The notes beneath the pieces were generated by a model. The model made no database searches and was not told the DNA's origin. It was given only the letters and a program-made list of their open reading frames with translations. Shown in pieces: positions 25,833-35,231 of a stretch of DNA of 64,000 nucleotides. The position numbers and the translations under genes are program-made. The stretch comes from Streptomyces shenzhenensis (GTDB lineage: Bacteria; Actinomycetota; Actinomycetes; Streptomycetales; Streptomycetaceae). The DNA is taken from positions 53,722 through 117,721 of the forward strand of contig NZ_PENI01000031.1 in assembly GCF_003688995.1 (NCBI RefSeq), read 5' to 3'. Every line of letters begins with the position of its first letter. Positions within the stretch are counted from its first letter, which is position 1.

Positions 25833-26746
25833 TCACTCGGTGACTGAGGCTCTCCTCTTCGGACTTGCTGTTGCCCATGGGCCGAGGGTGAACCCACCAC
25901 TCTCCTGCCGGACTTCGACAGCACCCGTACCACCGAAGTGCGCAGGGACGAGCAGTTCCCGTTCGTCGGCTGCCCGCTGGAGAACCCGACGGCGACTGGC
26001 CGCCGCTTGTTCCGGGGCCAGGCAAGCGTTGCTGTTGCAGCAGGGTTGAAGGATCTGCACCGGACTGTGCACCAGATCTCCGACGAAGACCGCCCGGTCG
26101 CTCGCGGATACGAGCCGTAGCACAGAGGAACCGGGAGTGTGGCCGGGCGCGGACTCCAGGGTGAGGTGTTCGTCGATGCGGTGCAGGCCGTCCCACAGCA
26201 CGGCCTGCCCGGCGTGGTGGATGGGCGCGATGCTGTCTTCGTAGATCAGGCGGTCGACCGCATGCAGGCGCCGTTCCCGTACGCGTTGTCCGGACCGTAG
26301 TGGAAGTCGTCTGCGGCAGGAATGAGGTATTGCGCATGGGGAAACGTCGGTACCCATTCCCCGTCCGCGTCGACGGTGTTCCAGCCGACGTGATCGACCT
26401 GGAGGTGGGTGTTGACGACGACATCGACATCCTGCGGGCGAACATCAGCCCTCGCCAGGACGCTGAGGAAATCACCCTGACATCGGTGGAACGGCGGCAT
26501 ACCCGGTCGCTCCCGCCCGTTGCCTGCTCCGGTGTCGACCAAGACGGTCCGCCCACTGCTGCGCAGCACCCACGTCTGCAGCGCAAGCACCGCCCAGTCA
26601 CTGTCCGGCTCCCAGTGGTCCGGCGCCAGCCAGTCCTCGTTGTCCTTCCATACGCCCGCGGCAGCCTCCGGAACTATGCCGGAAGCAGGCGCGAACGGTC
26701 TCTGCCACTCAACAACCCGGATGACCTCGACATCCCCCAGCACCAT
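25833..26746 (-). pseudogene. Metallo-beta-lactamase-fold hydrolase, frameshifted
   Basis: Two frames together give an MBL-fold protein of about 300 residues. The first (26746 down to about 26270) begins MVLGDVEVIRVVEWQ and contains VLVDTGAGNGRERPG and THLQVDHVGWN. The second (about 26270 to 25833) contains ESAPGHTPGSSVL, FVGDLVHSPVQ and LVPAHFGG. The break is near NAYGNG/RRLHAVDRL at about 26260-26275. The zinc motif HxHxDH reads HLQVDH, so one metal-binding His is also replaced by Gln. Both defects suggest loss of function. It is divergent from the AraC gene with only 9 bp between the two starts. Confidence 0.7.
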
Positions 26747-26755
26747 GCGCTGCAC

Positions 26756-27739
26756 GTGGTGAGCGACGCGATCTCTGCCGTACACCTCGGGCACCCCTCG
26801 TCCCACCGGGTGCGGGTGAGCGGGAGTTGGTGCGTGCGGCTCGACCCGTACGACGGTGCGGGCTTCTACGTAGTCCTGAGGGGCAGCTGCTGGCTGCTGT
26901 CCGACGGCGGCGCACCGGTGTCTCTCGGAGTGGGCGACGCGGTGCTGCTGCCTCATGGCACAGGCCATGTGATCGCCGATTCCCCGGTCGTTGCGGCGGT
27001 CGCCGAGGAGAAGGCGGTCCCGTTCGAGCGATGGCTTGCGGGTACAGGACCGCGAGCCCGGATTGATCGCGACGAGGTGGAAATGCTCTGTGGCAAGTAC
27101 TGGCTCGACTGCAGCCGCCTGCACCCGCTCTTGACCGAGCTACCTGAAGTCGTCCACCTTCCCAGCCGAGTAGGCAGCCACCTCGAACTCCGCGCTGCGA
27201 TCGACCTGCTCGCCGGTGAACTGGACGAGAGGCGGCCCGGCTCCTGTATCGCGCTCCCGAGCCTGCTCGACCTCCTCCTCGTATACATCATCCGTTCCTG
27301 GATGACCGAGGCCACCAGCGGGGCCTGGCCTCGCGTACTGGGCGACCCGGTGACGGCCGCCGCCCTGCGGGCGATGCATACAAACCCGGCCGCCCCGTGG
27401 AGCAACGACCGGCTGGCCGCGGAGGTGGGTGTCTCCCGTCCCACGTTGGCGCGCCGGTTCACCACCCTGGTCGGCCGCCCTTCGATGACGTACCTCACGT
27501 GGTGGCGCCTGATCCTTGCCGCCACCCTGCTCCGAGATACGTCGGACACCTTGGCCACCGTCGCCGGCCGAGTCGGCTACGGCAGCCCGTACGCACTCTC
27601 ACACGCCTTCGAAAGGGAGTTCGTACGCCGGGACGGTATCGAGCGCAGGCCGCGCGGCGGCCGCCGGTCCGCTCCCGCTCGCCCCTGTCACCCACTTGGC
27701 AATGCGTGCGCACACCGCAGTCACTCACGGTGTCGGTAA
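26756..27739 (+). CDS. AraC-family regulator with N-terminal cupin, C-terminal frameshift
   Basis: About 327 residues from GTG 26756 (or GTG 26759). The N-terminal half is a cupin-6-like sensor (YVVLRGSCWLLSDGGAPVSL, GDAVLLPHGTGHVI) and the C-terminal part has both AraC helix-turn-helix units (LAAEVGVSRPTLARRFTTLV and LATVAGRVGYGSPYALSHAF). After EREFVRR the frame leaves the family: the expected PGRYRA end occurs one base out (TPGRYRAQAARRP at about 27628-27670), so a 1-base indel has replaced the last residues by an unrelated tail. Both DNA-binding helices are intact, so it may still work. It probably regulated the divergent hydrolase. Confidence 0.75.
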   Translation: MVSDAISAVHLGHPSSHRVRVSGSWCVRLDPYDGAGFYVVLRGSCWLLSDGGAPVSLGVGDAVLLPHGTGHVIADSPVVAAVAEEKAVPFERWLAGTGPRARIDRDEVEMLCGKYWLDCSRLHPLLTELPEVVHLPSRVGSHLELRAAIDLLAGELDERRPGSCIALPSLLDLLLVYIIRSWMTEATSGAWPRVLGDPVTAAALRAMHTNPAAPWSNDRLAAEVGVSRPTLARRFTTLVGRPSMTYLTWWRLILAATLLRDTSDTLATVAGRVGYGSPYALSHAFEREFVRRDGIERRPRGGRRSAPARPCHPLGNACAHRSHSRCR

Positions 27740-27924
27740 CGTGCTGTTCCGTCGCCGCGTCGGTGCGGCACTTCGCAGTTGCACCGGGTGGGGTGGGCCG
27801 GCCCGATCTGATGGGAGTCAAGCACGTCGTCCGTCGACAGCGGATCAGGATGGCACCAAGGGCGTGGTTTCACTGCCTCTCGCGTATCGGCCGATAATCG
27901 AGAACAAGTTGAAGGAGAGACCCC

Positions 27925-28446
27925 ATGGGCACGGGGCTTTCGGTGAGTACGAGCCGGCACGAGGTGCAGCGGCTCGCCGTACCGCTCGGACAGCCGTACT
28001 CGGAGGCGATCCGCTCGTACGAGGAGGCTGTCCCGGTGATGGACCAGACGCAGTTCTCCGGCCTGCGGGACTGGGACGCGGTGGTGGCCAAGGTGGAGGA
28101 GATTGCGCCGCTGGGGTTCATGCGGTTCTGGAGCGCCGAGGTGCCGCCGTTCATGGCCGGCTCGGGATCGTCCCTTTGGGACTGCACGGAATACTTGATG
28201 GGCAATCACGTGATCGCCGAGCAGATGTACCGGTACAACCCGACGGTGATGATGTACGCCCCACTGCGCCTGCTCATTCAGGCCGATGAGAACGGGGACG
28301 GCGTCCTGGTCATCGATCAGCCCAGCACCCTGCTCGACAGTTTCGGTGACCCGCGCATCTCTGAGGTCGGCCGTCTGCTGGACAGCAAGGTGGCTGGCCT
28401 GCTCAGCGCCCTCGGCGCGCAGCCCCCGGCCGAGCTGATCCACTGA
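27925..28446 (+). CDS. DUF302-family protein
   Basis: 173 residues, ATG 27925 with GAAGGAGAG upstream. The sequence has the DUF302 pattern, with AEQMYRYNPTVMMYAPLRLL followed by ENGDGVLVIDQPSTLLDSFG and a C-terminal helix with SKVAGLLSALGAQPPAELIH. The family's biochemical role is unknown; members are small alpha/beta proteins, sometimes near redox or resistance genes. It is a single-gene unit followed by a strong hairpin. Confidence 0.75.
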   Translation: MGTGLSVSTSRHEVQRLAVPLGQPYSEAIRSYEEAVPVMDQTQFSGLRDWDAVVAKVEEIAPLGFMRFWSAEVPPFMAGSGSSLWDCTEYLMGNHVIAEQMYRYNPTVMMYAPLRLLIQADENGDGVLVIDQPSTLLDSFGDPRISEVGRLLDSKVAGLLSALGAQPPAELIH

Positions 28447-28682
28447 AGCGGGACCCCATCGCAGGTGCAGTCCGTTGACGAGGCCCGTGCCGTTGGACTG
28501 CTCGTCGCGCGAACTGATGGCCCATGTTGTTCTGTCGGTGATCAAACCCGAAGGGTTCCTCTGCGGGCCGGGCCGCCCGGCACACCCCCACAGACAGCGC
28601 ACGACTGCTGACCGAACACCCCGCCACCCGCCACCGGCAACGGCCCCGACACCGTGACCGCCTTCCTCGCCGTCGCTGGCCC

Positions 28683-28722
28683 CCAGGTCCAGGAACCACC
28701 CCCCCGGGGGGCCTGGACCTGG
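28683..28722. terminator. Bidirectional terminator-like hairpin
   Basis: An 11-bp perfect inverted repeat, CCAGGTCCAGG (28683-28693) and CCTGGACCTGG (28712-28722), encloses a C-run followed by a G-run (28699-28711) that extends the stem. It lies between the convergent DUF302 gene and the MFS gene and can serve both. There is no T-tract, as is usual in Streptomyces. Confidence 0.6.
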
Positions 28723-28772
28723 TCAAGACCGACCGGCCCTGTGCCGCGTCGGCCCCGCACCCGCAGGGCGTG

Positions 28773-30386
28773 TCAGGCGCCCTCGTTCACCACAGCCTCG
28801 GGCTGCTTGGGGCTGCTCGGTGTCGACGCGGCCGATTCCCGTACGACCTTCGCCGTTCCCGTACGGTTCGCGCGAGGGCGCAGGAGGACGAAGGCGAGAA
28901 CGGCCGCCAGGAACGTCAGCGCGGCCGAGACGGTCAGACACAGGCGCATGCCGTCGAGAAAGGCGTCGCCTACGGCACCCCAGACCTGGCCGGTCCGTGC
29001 GCCGAGCGGTACCGAGGCGGCCGCGCCGAGACCGTCGTCGCGGACCGCCTCGGTGAGCCGGTCGGCGAGGGGGCCGTCGACACCGGCGTCGGAGAGCCGG
29101 CCGGGCAGCGCGGAGGCGGCGCGACTGGTGAGGAGGGCGCCGAGCACGGCGGGGCCGAGCGCGCCGCCGACCTGTCGGAAGGCGTTGTTCCCCGCGGCGG
29201 CCATCCCGGCGAGCGGGTGCGGCACGGAGGCAACGGCGACGGCCGTCATCGGTGTCGTCACGAAGCCCATGCCGAGGCCCAGCAGGACCAGCCGCCAGGA
29301 GAGCGAGCCGAAGGACGTGCTCGCATCGGCGTCGAGCAGTGTGAGCAGCGCGGCGGTCACCATGAGCAGCCCTGCGGTGATCAGGAGACGCGGCGAGACT
29401 TTGTGCATGATGCGTCCGGCGACGCCGCTGACGAGCAGCGCGGCCCCGGTGATCAAGAGCATCCGCCAGGCGGTGCCGAGGGTGTCGAGGTGCTGGACCA
29501 TGCCGAAGTAGAGGCTCAGCACGAAAAAGAAACCGATCATGCCGAGGAACATGACCATGGCCACGAGGGTGGTGGCGGTGAAGCCGGGGCTGCGGAAGAG
29601 CGCGAGGTCGAGCATGGGATGCGCGGAGCGCCGCTCGGCCACGACGAAGAGGGTCCCGCTGATGACCGCGACGGCGAGCGCGAGGACGACCTGCGTGTCA
29701 CCGAAGGAACCCTCGCCGCCCTGGATGACTCCGTAGACGAGTGCGGTGATGGCGAGCGCGGCGGTGATCTGTCCGGGCCAGTCCAGTTGTCCGATGCGCG
29801 GGGCACGGGACTCGGGCAGCAGTTTCAGGGAGAAGCCGAAAGCGAGCAGCGCGACGGGAATCGGCACGAGGAAGATCCACCGCCAGCCCGTGTGGCCCAG
29901 GATCACCCCGGCGATCACGCCGCCGACGGCAAGGGCGCCGAGCAGGCACATCGCCCAGAAGCCGATGAACTTCCCGCGCTCGCGGTGGTCGGGCACGGCG
30001 TGGCTGATGAGTGCGAGCGTCGTCGGCAGCAGTGCGGCCGCACCGATCCCGGAGAGCGCCTGGCCGGCCCAGAGTTGGCCGATCGAGTGTGCGGTGAGCG
30101 ACGTCGCGGCGCCGGCGGCGGAGAGCAGCAGCCCGGCGAGATAGACCTTCTTGCGGCCGTGGACGTCGCCGAACACCCCGGCGGTGAGGATGAAGGCGGC
30201 CATCGGCAGCACGAAGGCGTCCGAGACCCACGACAGTTGGGAGGTGTTCGTGGAGAGCGCCGACTGGATGGCGGTAAGGCTCACCGAGACGCTTGTCACC
30301 GGCAGGTAGGCGACGAAGACCCCGAGGCAGGCCATGAGGAGCGTCACGTGGCGACGGGGCTCAGCGGCGGGCGGTGGCTGGGACAA
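28773..30386 (-). CDS. MFS drug-efflux transporter, DHA2 (EmrB/QacA) family, 14 TMS
   Basis: 537 residues from TTG at 30384-30386 with AGAAGGAG upstream; the longer open frame to 30671 lacks an RBS and would extend into the regulator's control region. Membrane segments are regular. Motif A-like GVFGDVHGRKKVYLAG sits between TM2 and TM3 and the motif C region is LLGALAVGGVIAGVILG. Fourteen hydrophobic stretches, a short soluble C-terminus and overall length fit the DHA2 proton-drug antiporters. It is divergent from an Lrp/AsnC-type regulator, which is likely its regulator. The exported compound is unknown. Confidence 0.88.
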   Translation of the reverse strand: MSQPPPAAEPRRHVTLLMACLGVFVAYLPVTSVSVSLTAIQSALSTNTSQLSWVSDAFVLPMAAFILTAGVFGDVHGRKKVYLAGLLLSAAGAATSLTAHSIGQLWAGQALSGIGAAALLPTTLALISHAVPDHRERGKFIGFWAMCLLGALAVGGVIAGVILGHTGWRWIFLVPIPVALLAFGFSLKLLPESRAPRIGQLDWPGQITAALAITALVYGVIQGGEGSFGDTQVVLALAVAVISGTLFVVAERRSAHPMLDLALFRSPGFTATTLVAMVMFLGMIGFFFVLSLYFGMVQHLDTLGTAWRMLLITGAALLVSGVAGRIMHKVSPRLLITAGLLMVTAALLTLLDADASTSFGSLSWRLVLLGLGMGFVTTPMTAVAVASVPHPLAGMAAAGNNAFRQVGGALGPAVLGALLTSRAASALPGRLSDAGVDGPLADRLTEAVRDDGLGAAASVPLGARTGQVWGAVGDAFLDGMRLCLTVSAALTFLAAVLAFVLLRPRANRTGTAKVVRESAASTPSSPKQPEAVVNEGA

Positions 30387-30748
30387 GAGGACTCCTTCTG
30401 GGCACCGGAACCCCGGCGCGAGGGACGAGTGTGGACACACGAGCCGTGCGACAGGTCCGGCCGTACGGACCGGGGTGGGCGATGTGTCGCGCTCACCATG
30501 GCCGAACGGAACGGGCGGCGACAGTGCCGACCGGCCTCGACGGAGCGCGCGCCGGGCCCCTCCGCGTACGGAACGCAGCACCTGTCCGGTACACCGGACG
30601 GCGCTCTCGCTGCGGACCGCCGGGGTGCGGTGTGAACCCGCCCGTGCATCCTCCGGAAGTCTCCGCCACACTCGACGATTCCCCCAAATCCCTGCCGATC
30701 ATATGGGGAAAACCGCTGTACCCGGGTGTTTCATGCGATGATCCCGCC

Positions 30749-31744
30749 ATGCTCGACCCTCTGGACAGTCTTATCCTCCACGCGCTTCACGTGGTGCCGC
30801 GCGCTCCCTTCCGTGTGATCGGGGAGGCGGTGGGGGCGTCGGAACAGACCGTGGCACGACGCTACCGAGCGATGCAGCGCACAGGCACCGTGCGGGTCGT
30901 GGGGCTCGTCAACCCGGTGGTGCACGGGCTCGTGGCGAGCATCGCGCGGATCACGCTGAGCCCGGACAGGACCGACGCGCTGGCCGAGGCCGTGGCCCGG
31001 CTGCCCGAGATCTCCTTCGCGAACATTTCCTTCGGCGGCTCGGAGATCGTCTGCGCGATGCAAATGCCCCACGACGGCCGGATGCCGGAAGTGCTGCGCC
31101 AACTCGCCCGCTTCCCGGGGGTGGCGGAGCTCACCACGCGTATGGTGCTGCACGCCTATTCCCCACCTGGCGCCTACTGGGGGCGACTTGGCCCTTCGCT
31201 GCCGGAGGAGGCGGTGGCGCTGCTCATCGAGCGCCACCCGCGTCAGGAACGGCAGGGCCCGCCGGCCGAGTTGCGCGAGGAGGACGGAGCGCTGCTCGCC
31301 GTCCTCGCCGAGGACGGCCGAGCGAGCCAGGCCACGCTGGCCGAGCACACCGGCTGGACCACCGGCCGGATCGCGCGCCGCATGGAGATCCTGGAGCGCT
31401 CGGGCACACTCCTCTACGACGTGGACCTGGTTCCGGAGCATCTGGGTTACCCCTTCGGCGCGGCGCTGTGGATGCGTACCTCCCCCGAGCGGCTGCACGA
31501 GACGGGCACGGCCGTCGCCGCGCTTCCCCGCGTCGTCTTCGCCGCGGCCACGAGCGGCGACGAGAACCTCATGGTGATCGTGATGTGCACGGACGCCGCA
31601 GACTTCTACGACTTCCTCAGCCGCAGTCTCGCCACGGTGCCCGGCATAACCGGCTACACGGCGAGCGTCCGGCTGCGTACCGTCAAACAGGCCGCGTCGC
31701 TCGTCCACCGAGGGCGGCTGGTGCCTCCGCTCCCGCGACTGTGA
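30749..31744 (+). CDS. Lrp/AsnC-family regulator with two tandem AsnC units
   Basis: 331 residues from ATG 30749 (MLDPLDSLILHALH). The first helix-turn-helix is FRVIGEAVGASEQTVARRYRA, followed by a RAM-like ligand domain. A second HTH (LLAVLAEDGRASQATLAEHT, IARRMEILERSGTLLYDVDL) and second RAM domain follow from about residue 175. This duplicated AsnC architecture is common in actinomycetes. It is divergent from the DHA2 pump with about 360 bp between the start codons, enough for shared operators. An effector amino acid or drug cannot be read from sequence. Confidence 0.85.
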   Translation: MLDPLDSLILHALHVVPRAPFRVIGEAVGASEQTVARRYRAMQRTGTVRVVGLVNPVVHGLVASIARITLSPDRTDALAEAVARLPEISFANISFGGSEIVCAMQMPHDGRMPEVLRQLARFPGVAELTTRMVLHAYSPPGAYWGRLGPSLPEEAVALLIERHPRQERQGPPAELREEDGALLAVLAEDGRASQATLAEHTGWTTGRIARRMEILERSGTLLYDVDLVPEHLGYPFGAALWMRTSPERLHETGTAVAALPRVVFAAATSGDENLMVIVMCTDAADFYDFLSRSLATVPGITGYTASVRLRTVKQAASLVHRGRLVPPLPRL

Positions 31745-31953
31745 GGGCAGCAAAGGGAGAACGGACGCGGTCGTGACGGCGGCGCAGGCGCCCGACGGCT
31801 CGTGCCGGCCCCCACGTGGTCGTCGAGGCGCACGACACGCACCGGGACGGTGGCCGCGTGAGCGCCGCCCCCCGGCCACCTCAGGGGCCGGCGCGCTCCC
31901 AGCAGAGTGGGCGCAGCCGGGCCGGCCACCACCGTGCCGACCACGGCGGGCGG

Positions 31954-33897
31954 TCACGACAGCGTGCGGCACAGGAGCGCGTCGGGGCCGGGGTAGGCGG
32001 CGAAACGGGTGGTGAAGGCGATGCCGGCCGCGTACTCGTCGTCGGCGCACTGGCCCTTGTAGTCCTGGTGGGCGAAGTCGCCGCCCGAGGCGCCGGAGGG
32101 CCGGTTGTCGGAGCGGTCGAACCACACCGTGCGCGAGCCGCCGCCCAGCGCCGTCCTGGCGGGCACGCACAGCGCCGCCGACGTACGTGTTCCGCGGTGG
32201 CTGTAGCCGATGAGGAAGTCACCGGCCGGGCACTGGAGCTTGGTGTACCCGGAGGCCCAGTCGCCGCCCGAGGGGACGTAGCGCTCGTCGGTGACGACGA
32301 CCTGGGCGGAGCCGCTCGCCCGCAGGTCGCCCGCCGTGGCATCGGTGCACAGACCGCGGCCGGAGGTATGGCCGAGTCCGGTGAGCCGCAGTCCGTCGGG
32401 GCAGACGGCCTTGGAGGCGCCGGAGTCCCAGTCGCCCTGGGCGCGCACCCGCAGCGACTGGACGTAGTCGCCGTGGTCGGTGTTCAGCATGCGCCACACG
32501 GGAGTCGCGGGCACCGCGCCGGTGAGGGTGGGTGCGGTCATCAGGTGGTCCCAGGCGGTGGCGCGCCAGTCGGAGTCGTCGAGCAAGCCGTGCCGGCCGC
32601 CCTGCGCGTCGTAGCGCAGCAGGGCCCAGCCGTCGTGGCCCTCCCAGCCGACCAACGGCCAGTAGGCGAAGTCGGTGTCGTGGTCGGCGAAGTAGTCGGT
32701 GATGTTGCCGAACCAGGCGCGGGCCGCGGTACCGGTCTCACCGGCGCCGATGCCGAACTCGCTGATCCACACCGGTGCGGTGTAGTGCCTGCCGTTCTCC
32801 TCGACGAAGAACGCCTCGTCGTACAGGGCCTGGTAGAGGTCGCTGCGACTGAGGTCCTGATAGCGGGCGTCATGGGTCTCGCCGATACCGGTGGCGCCGC
32901 TGTGGCTGGGTCCTGTGTAGCCGTAGAAGTGGGCGGAGTAGACGAGCTTGCGGCTGTCGACCAGGGCGTGCGACAGGGTGCCGGCGGGAGTCAGCTGGGG
33001 GCGGCCGTGCGGGAGCCCGTCGACTGGCAGCCCGGTCCAGTTGATGCCCTCGATCACGATCAGCAGGTTAGGGTTCGCCTCGGTGAGGATGCGGTCGGCG
33101 GCGAGTTGGGCGGCCGTGAACCAGTCATGGGCGTCGCCCGCGCCCCAGTTGGGGTCGTCGAGGACGTCGCGGCGTACCTCGTTGTAGAGATCGGCGCCCA
33201 CCACGCCCGGTTCGTTCGCGTACCGGCCGGCCATGAACACCCAGTCGTCCGCCCACTGTTGGGTGCTCTGGCTGCTGTTCCAGCGCTCGTTGCCGTCCAG
33301 GCCACAGCACCAGCGGGAGGTGTTCGTGTGGTTGTTGAGGATCACGGCGAAACCGGCGTCGGACAGCGCCGCGACCACCGCGTCGAAGACCTGGAGCGGG
33401 GTGTCGCCGCGCAGTTGCGGATTGGCGGCCACGGCCGAGTCGGGGACGGTGGCCGTCGCGTGGATCATCGCGTTGGAGAACGGCAACCGGACGCTGTTGA
33501 TGCCGAGTTCACGGAAGTCCGACATCAGCTGGGACAGCGGCGCCCGGTCCAGGCCCAGCGGGATGCCGTGCGAGTTCTGACCCGCGTGGTGGTTCGCGTC
33601 GTCGGACTCGCTGCCGCTGCCCGTCCAGGAGCCCTGCGCGCCGTCCCAGTTGGCCGACTTCAGCCGGAACCTGTCGCCGTTCGCGTCGACGATGTAGCGT
33701 CCGCGGGTGGACAGCGGGGGCTGCCAGGTCCTGGCGGCGGTGGTTGCGGTGGCGGCGGTCCGTTCGGCCGCCGCGGACGCTGGAAGCGTGATCGCGGACG
33801 CCGTTGGAGGCGGGGCGGCCAAGGCCGCGGGTGCGCCGGTTCCGAGCAGCAGTGCCGTACCGAGTGTCAGGAACTTGACAATACGGGACTTCGACAT
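31954..33897 (-). CDS. Secreted glycoside hydrolase family 5-like enzyme with C-terminal Cys-containing repeats
   Basis: 647 residues from ATG at 33895-33897 with GAGGAAAACG before it. A Sec signal peptide (residues 1 to about 28, ending APAALAA) precedes a GH5-type TIM barrel: INSVRLPFSNAMIH, the acid/base Glu in ADLYNEVRRDVL and the nucleophile Glu in APVWISEFGIG. From about residue 440 there are three tandem units of about 50 residues each with a GDW/GDF entry, a Lys and CP..G/CA..E pattern, the second reading GDWASGYTKLQCPAGDFLIG. The substrate is probably a beta-glucan or cellulose-like polymer. No CBM of known type is recognised. The open frame to 34728 is not used because it lacks the signal peptide. 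Confidence 0.85.
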   Translation of the reverse strand: MSKSRIVKFLTLGTALLLGTGAPAALAAPPPTASAITLPASAAAERTAATATTAARTWQPPLSTRGRYIVDANGDRFRLKSANWDGAQGSWTGSGSESDDANHHAGQNSHGIPLGLDRAPLSQLMSDFRELGINSVRLPFSNAMIHATATVPDSAVAANPQLRGDTPLQVFDAVVAALSDAGFAVILNNHTNTSRWCCGLDGNERWNSSQSTQQWADDWVFMAGRYANEPGVVGADLYNEVRRDVLDDPNWGAGDAHDWFTAAQLAADRILTEANPNLLIVIEGINWTGLPVDGLPHGRPQLTPAGTLSHALVDSRKLVYSAHFYGYTGPSHSGATGIGETHDARYQDLSRSDLYQALYDEAFFVEENGRHYTAPVWISEFGIGAGETGTAARAWFGNITDYFADHDTDFAYWPLVGWEGHDGWALLRYDAQGGRHGLLDDSDWRATAWDHLMTAPTLTGAVPATPVWRMLNTDHGDYVQSLRVRAQGDWDSGASKAVCPDGLRLTGLGHTSGRGLCTDATAGDLRASGSAQVVVTDERYVPSGGDWASGYTKLQCPAGDFLIGYSHRGTRTSAALCVPARTALGGGSRTVWFDRSDNRPSGASGGDFAHQDYKGQCADDEYAAGIAFTTRFAAYPGPDALLCRTLS

Positions 33898-34310
33898 CGT
33901 TTTCCTCGACAGGAGAAGGCAGGGGCACGAGAGGGGGGTGGTCCGGGCGGTGCCCGGAGTGCGTCCCGCACCGCTTGTTTCCCGCTCCCGCACGCCTTCA
34001 ACCACGCCGCCCTGCGGCCGGGAAGGCCGGCCCGCCGGGCGGCCGTTCGCCGATGCCGCCGCGCGGGCACGGCCCGGCCGGCCCGGCGTTCTGACACTTC
34101 GGCCGAGACCACCGGCAGCCGCCACGGGAGGCGATCGGCAACCTGTATGTCCGGCACGCGTATCGCGAGCCAACTGGGTCCTGTCCGGCGGATCTTCACG
34201 GCTGGCGCGGGTACGCCTGCGCGGCTGTGTTGCCGAGTTTCCAGGGTGCGCCCATGGCTGACTGAGGATCCGTTTCGAGAGCCGAGCCGCACCGTGTTGC
34301 GCCGAAACGG
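33898..34310. other. Upstream region of the GH5 gene
   Basis: About 410 bp between the glycosidase start and the end of the kinase relic. It should hold the glycosidase promoter. I searched by eye for the CebR-type palindrome TGGGAGCGCTCCCA and did not find it. No gene is supported. Confidence 0.35.
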
Positions 34311-34672
34311 TCACGCGAAAGACGGCCACCGGTTGGTGGCCCACTCCCTCCAGCCCTCCCAGCCGGGGGGCGGGGTGACGGCCCCGCGGCCTCCCAGCTC
34401 CGCCGCATCGGGCTCCTCGAAGTGCGCCCGCCCGTACAGGATGTCGGCCTCGGTCATCGGGAGCGTCTCCTCGCGGGCGGTGGCCCACCGATGGGCGATC
34501 CGGGCGCGTTGGGTCTCCTCGTTCACCGGCAGGTAGACGATGCGGCAGCACGCGTCCTCGGCCTCCACCAGCCAGCGGATCGCGGACCGTTCGTCCCGGG
34601 ACCAGCAGCCGTAGTCCACGACGACGTTGGTGCCCAGCTTGACCGCCTCCAAGGCGAGCCAGAGCAATCGAG
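34311..34672 (-). pseudogene. P-loop kinase (AAA_33/zeta-toxin-like), C-terminal part only
   Basis: About 120 residues of minus-strand sequence from LLWLALEAVKLGTNVVVDYG to REWATNRWPSFA. It includes the core VVVDYGCWSRDERSAIRWLV, IVYLPVNEETQRARIAHR and TEADILYGRAHFEEP of small ATP-binding nucleotide/antibiotic kinase-like proteins. The P-loop half is gone: the upstream sequence switches without a stop into the C-terminal end of an IS5-type transposase (KRAYVFHDTITVASIAL). The gene was therefore cut by a transposon end. Confidence 0.65.
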
Positions 34673-34828
34673 GCCACGGTGATGGTGTCGTGGAAGACGT
34701 AGGCGCGCTTGTCGTAGCGTGTGGCCACGGCACGCGAGTGCTTGAGCTGGTTGATCGTGCGCTCGGCCTCGTTCCGGCGTTTGTAAATCGTCGTTTCGAA
34801 GCCGGCGAGTCGTCCGCCCGTGCTGCCT
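34673..34828 (-). pseudogene. IS5-family transposase C-terminal relic (copy A)
   Basis: Minus-strand residues GFETTIYKRRNEAERTINQL and KHSRAVATRYDKRAYVFHDT are the C-terminal end of an IS5-type transposase. It is directly joined on one side to the kinase relic and on the other to a second, different IS5-type relic starting at 34829. The pattern suggests one element inserted into another. Confidence 0.6.
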
Positions 34829-35110
34829 AGGAGCTGTCCGGCCGATCATGTGTGGAGCCAGATGACGAGGGCTGCCGCGGGCCGCCCGCCGCGGGGGAGC
34901 CCTCCCGCAAGCGGGCGGCCTGACTGTCGGTCTTCTCCGGGATCGTGTGCCGGATGCCATGCCTGCGCGGGTGGTCGTGGCACGGTCCGCTGCTGCTGGC
35001 CTTGTCGGCGGCCAGGCTGGCGGCCCTCTTTCGGGGTCGGTCGGCTCGGGACGCGGGACGCGGATCTTCTCCAGCACGAGCTCGAACTGGCTGCGGTCCA
35101 CCCGCCCGAT
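34829..35110 (-). pseudogene. IS5-family transposase relic (copy B), related to the intact element at 37 kb
   Basis: The terminal segment at 34829-34880 is nearly identical, in reverse complement, to the end of the intact element at 37.88-37.94 kb (CTAGGAGCTGTCC followed by a GATCATGTGTGGAGC-type stretch). Upstream minus-strand pieces include FELVLEKIRVPRPEP, HTIPEKTDSQAARLR and LAADKASSSGPC in several frames, all matching that transposase. Frame changes make it defective. Confidence 0.65.
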
Positions 35111-35231
35111 GCCCGAGCCGACGACCCAGGCCGGCGGCAGTCACATGATCGGGCGAACAGGTCCGGTACGGGCCGCCCAGGGCAACCCGCATGTGTCGTG
35201 GCGCCGGCCGCAGCACGCCGGCGTCCCCGGC

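Noticed and set aside
28770..30635. 621-residue plus-strand open frame opposite the DHA2 pump
   Set aside because: Highly charged shadow frame with no motifs; the minus strand has 14 membrane segments.
30374..30748. N-terminal extension of the Lrp/AsnC regulator
   Set aside because: It crosses the divergent promoter region and lacks family features; the ATG at 30749 fits the HTH start.
31954..34728. 924-residue version of the GH5 enzyme
   Set aside because: The extra N-terminus is a fusion of an IS transposase tail and kinase shadow; the Sec signal peptide starts at 33897.
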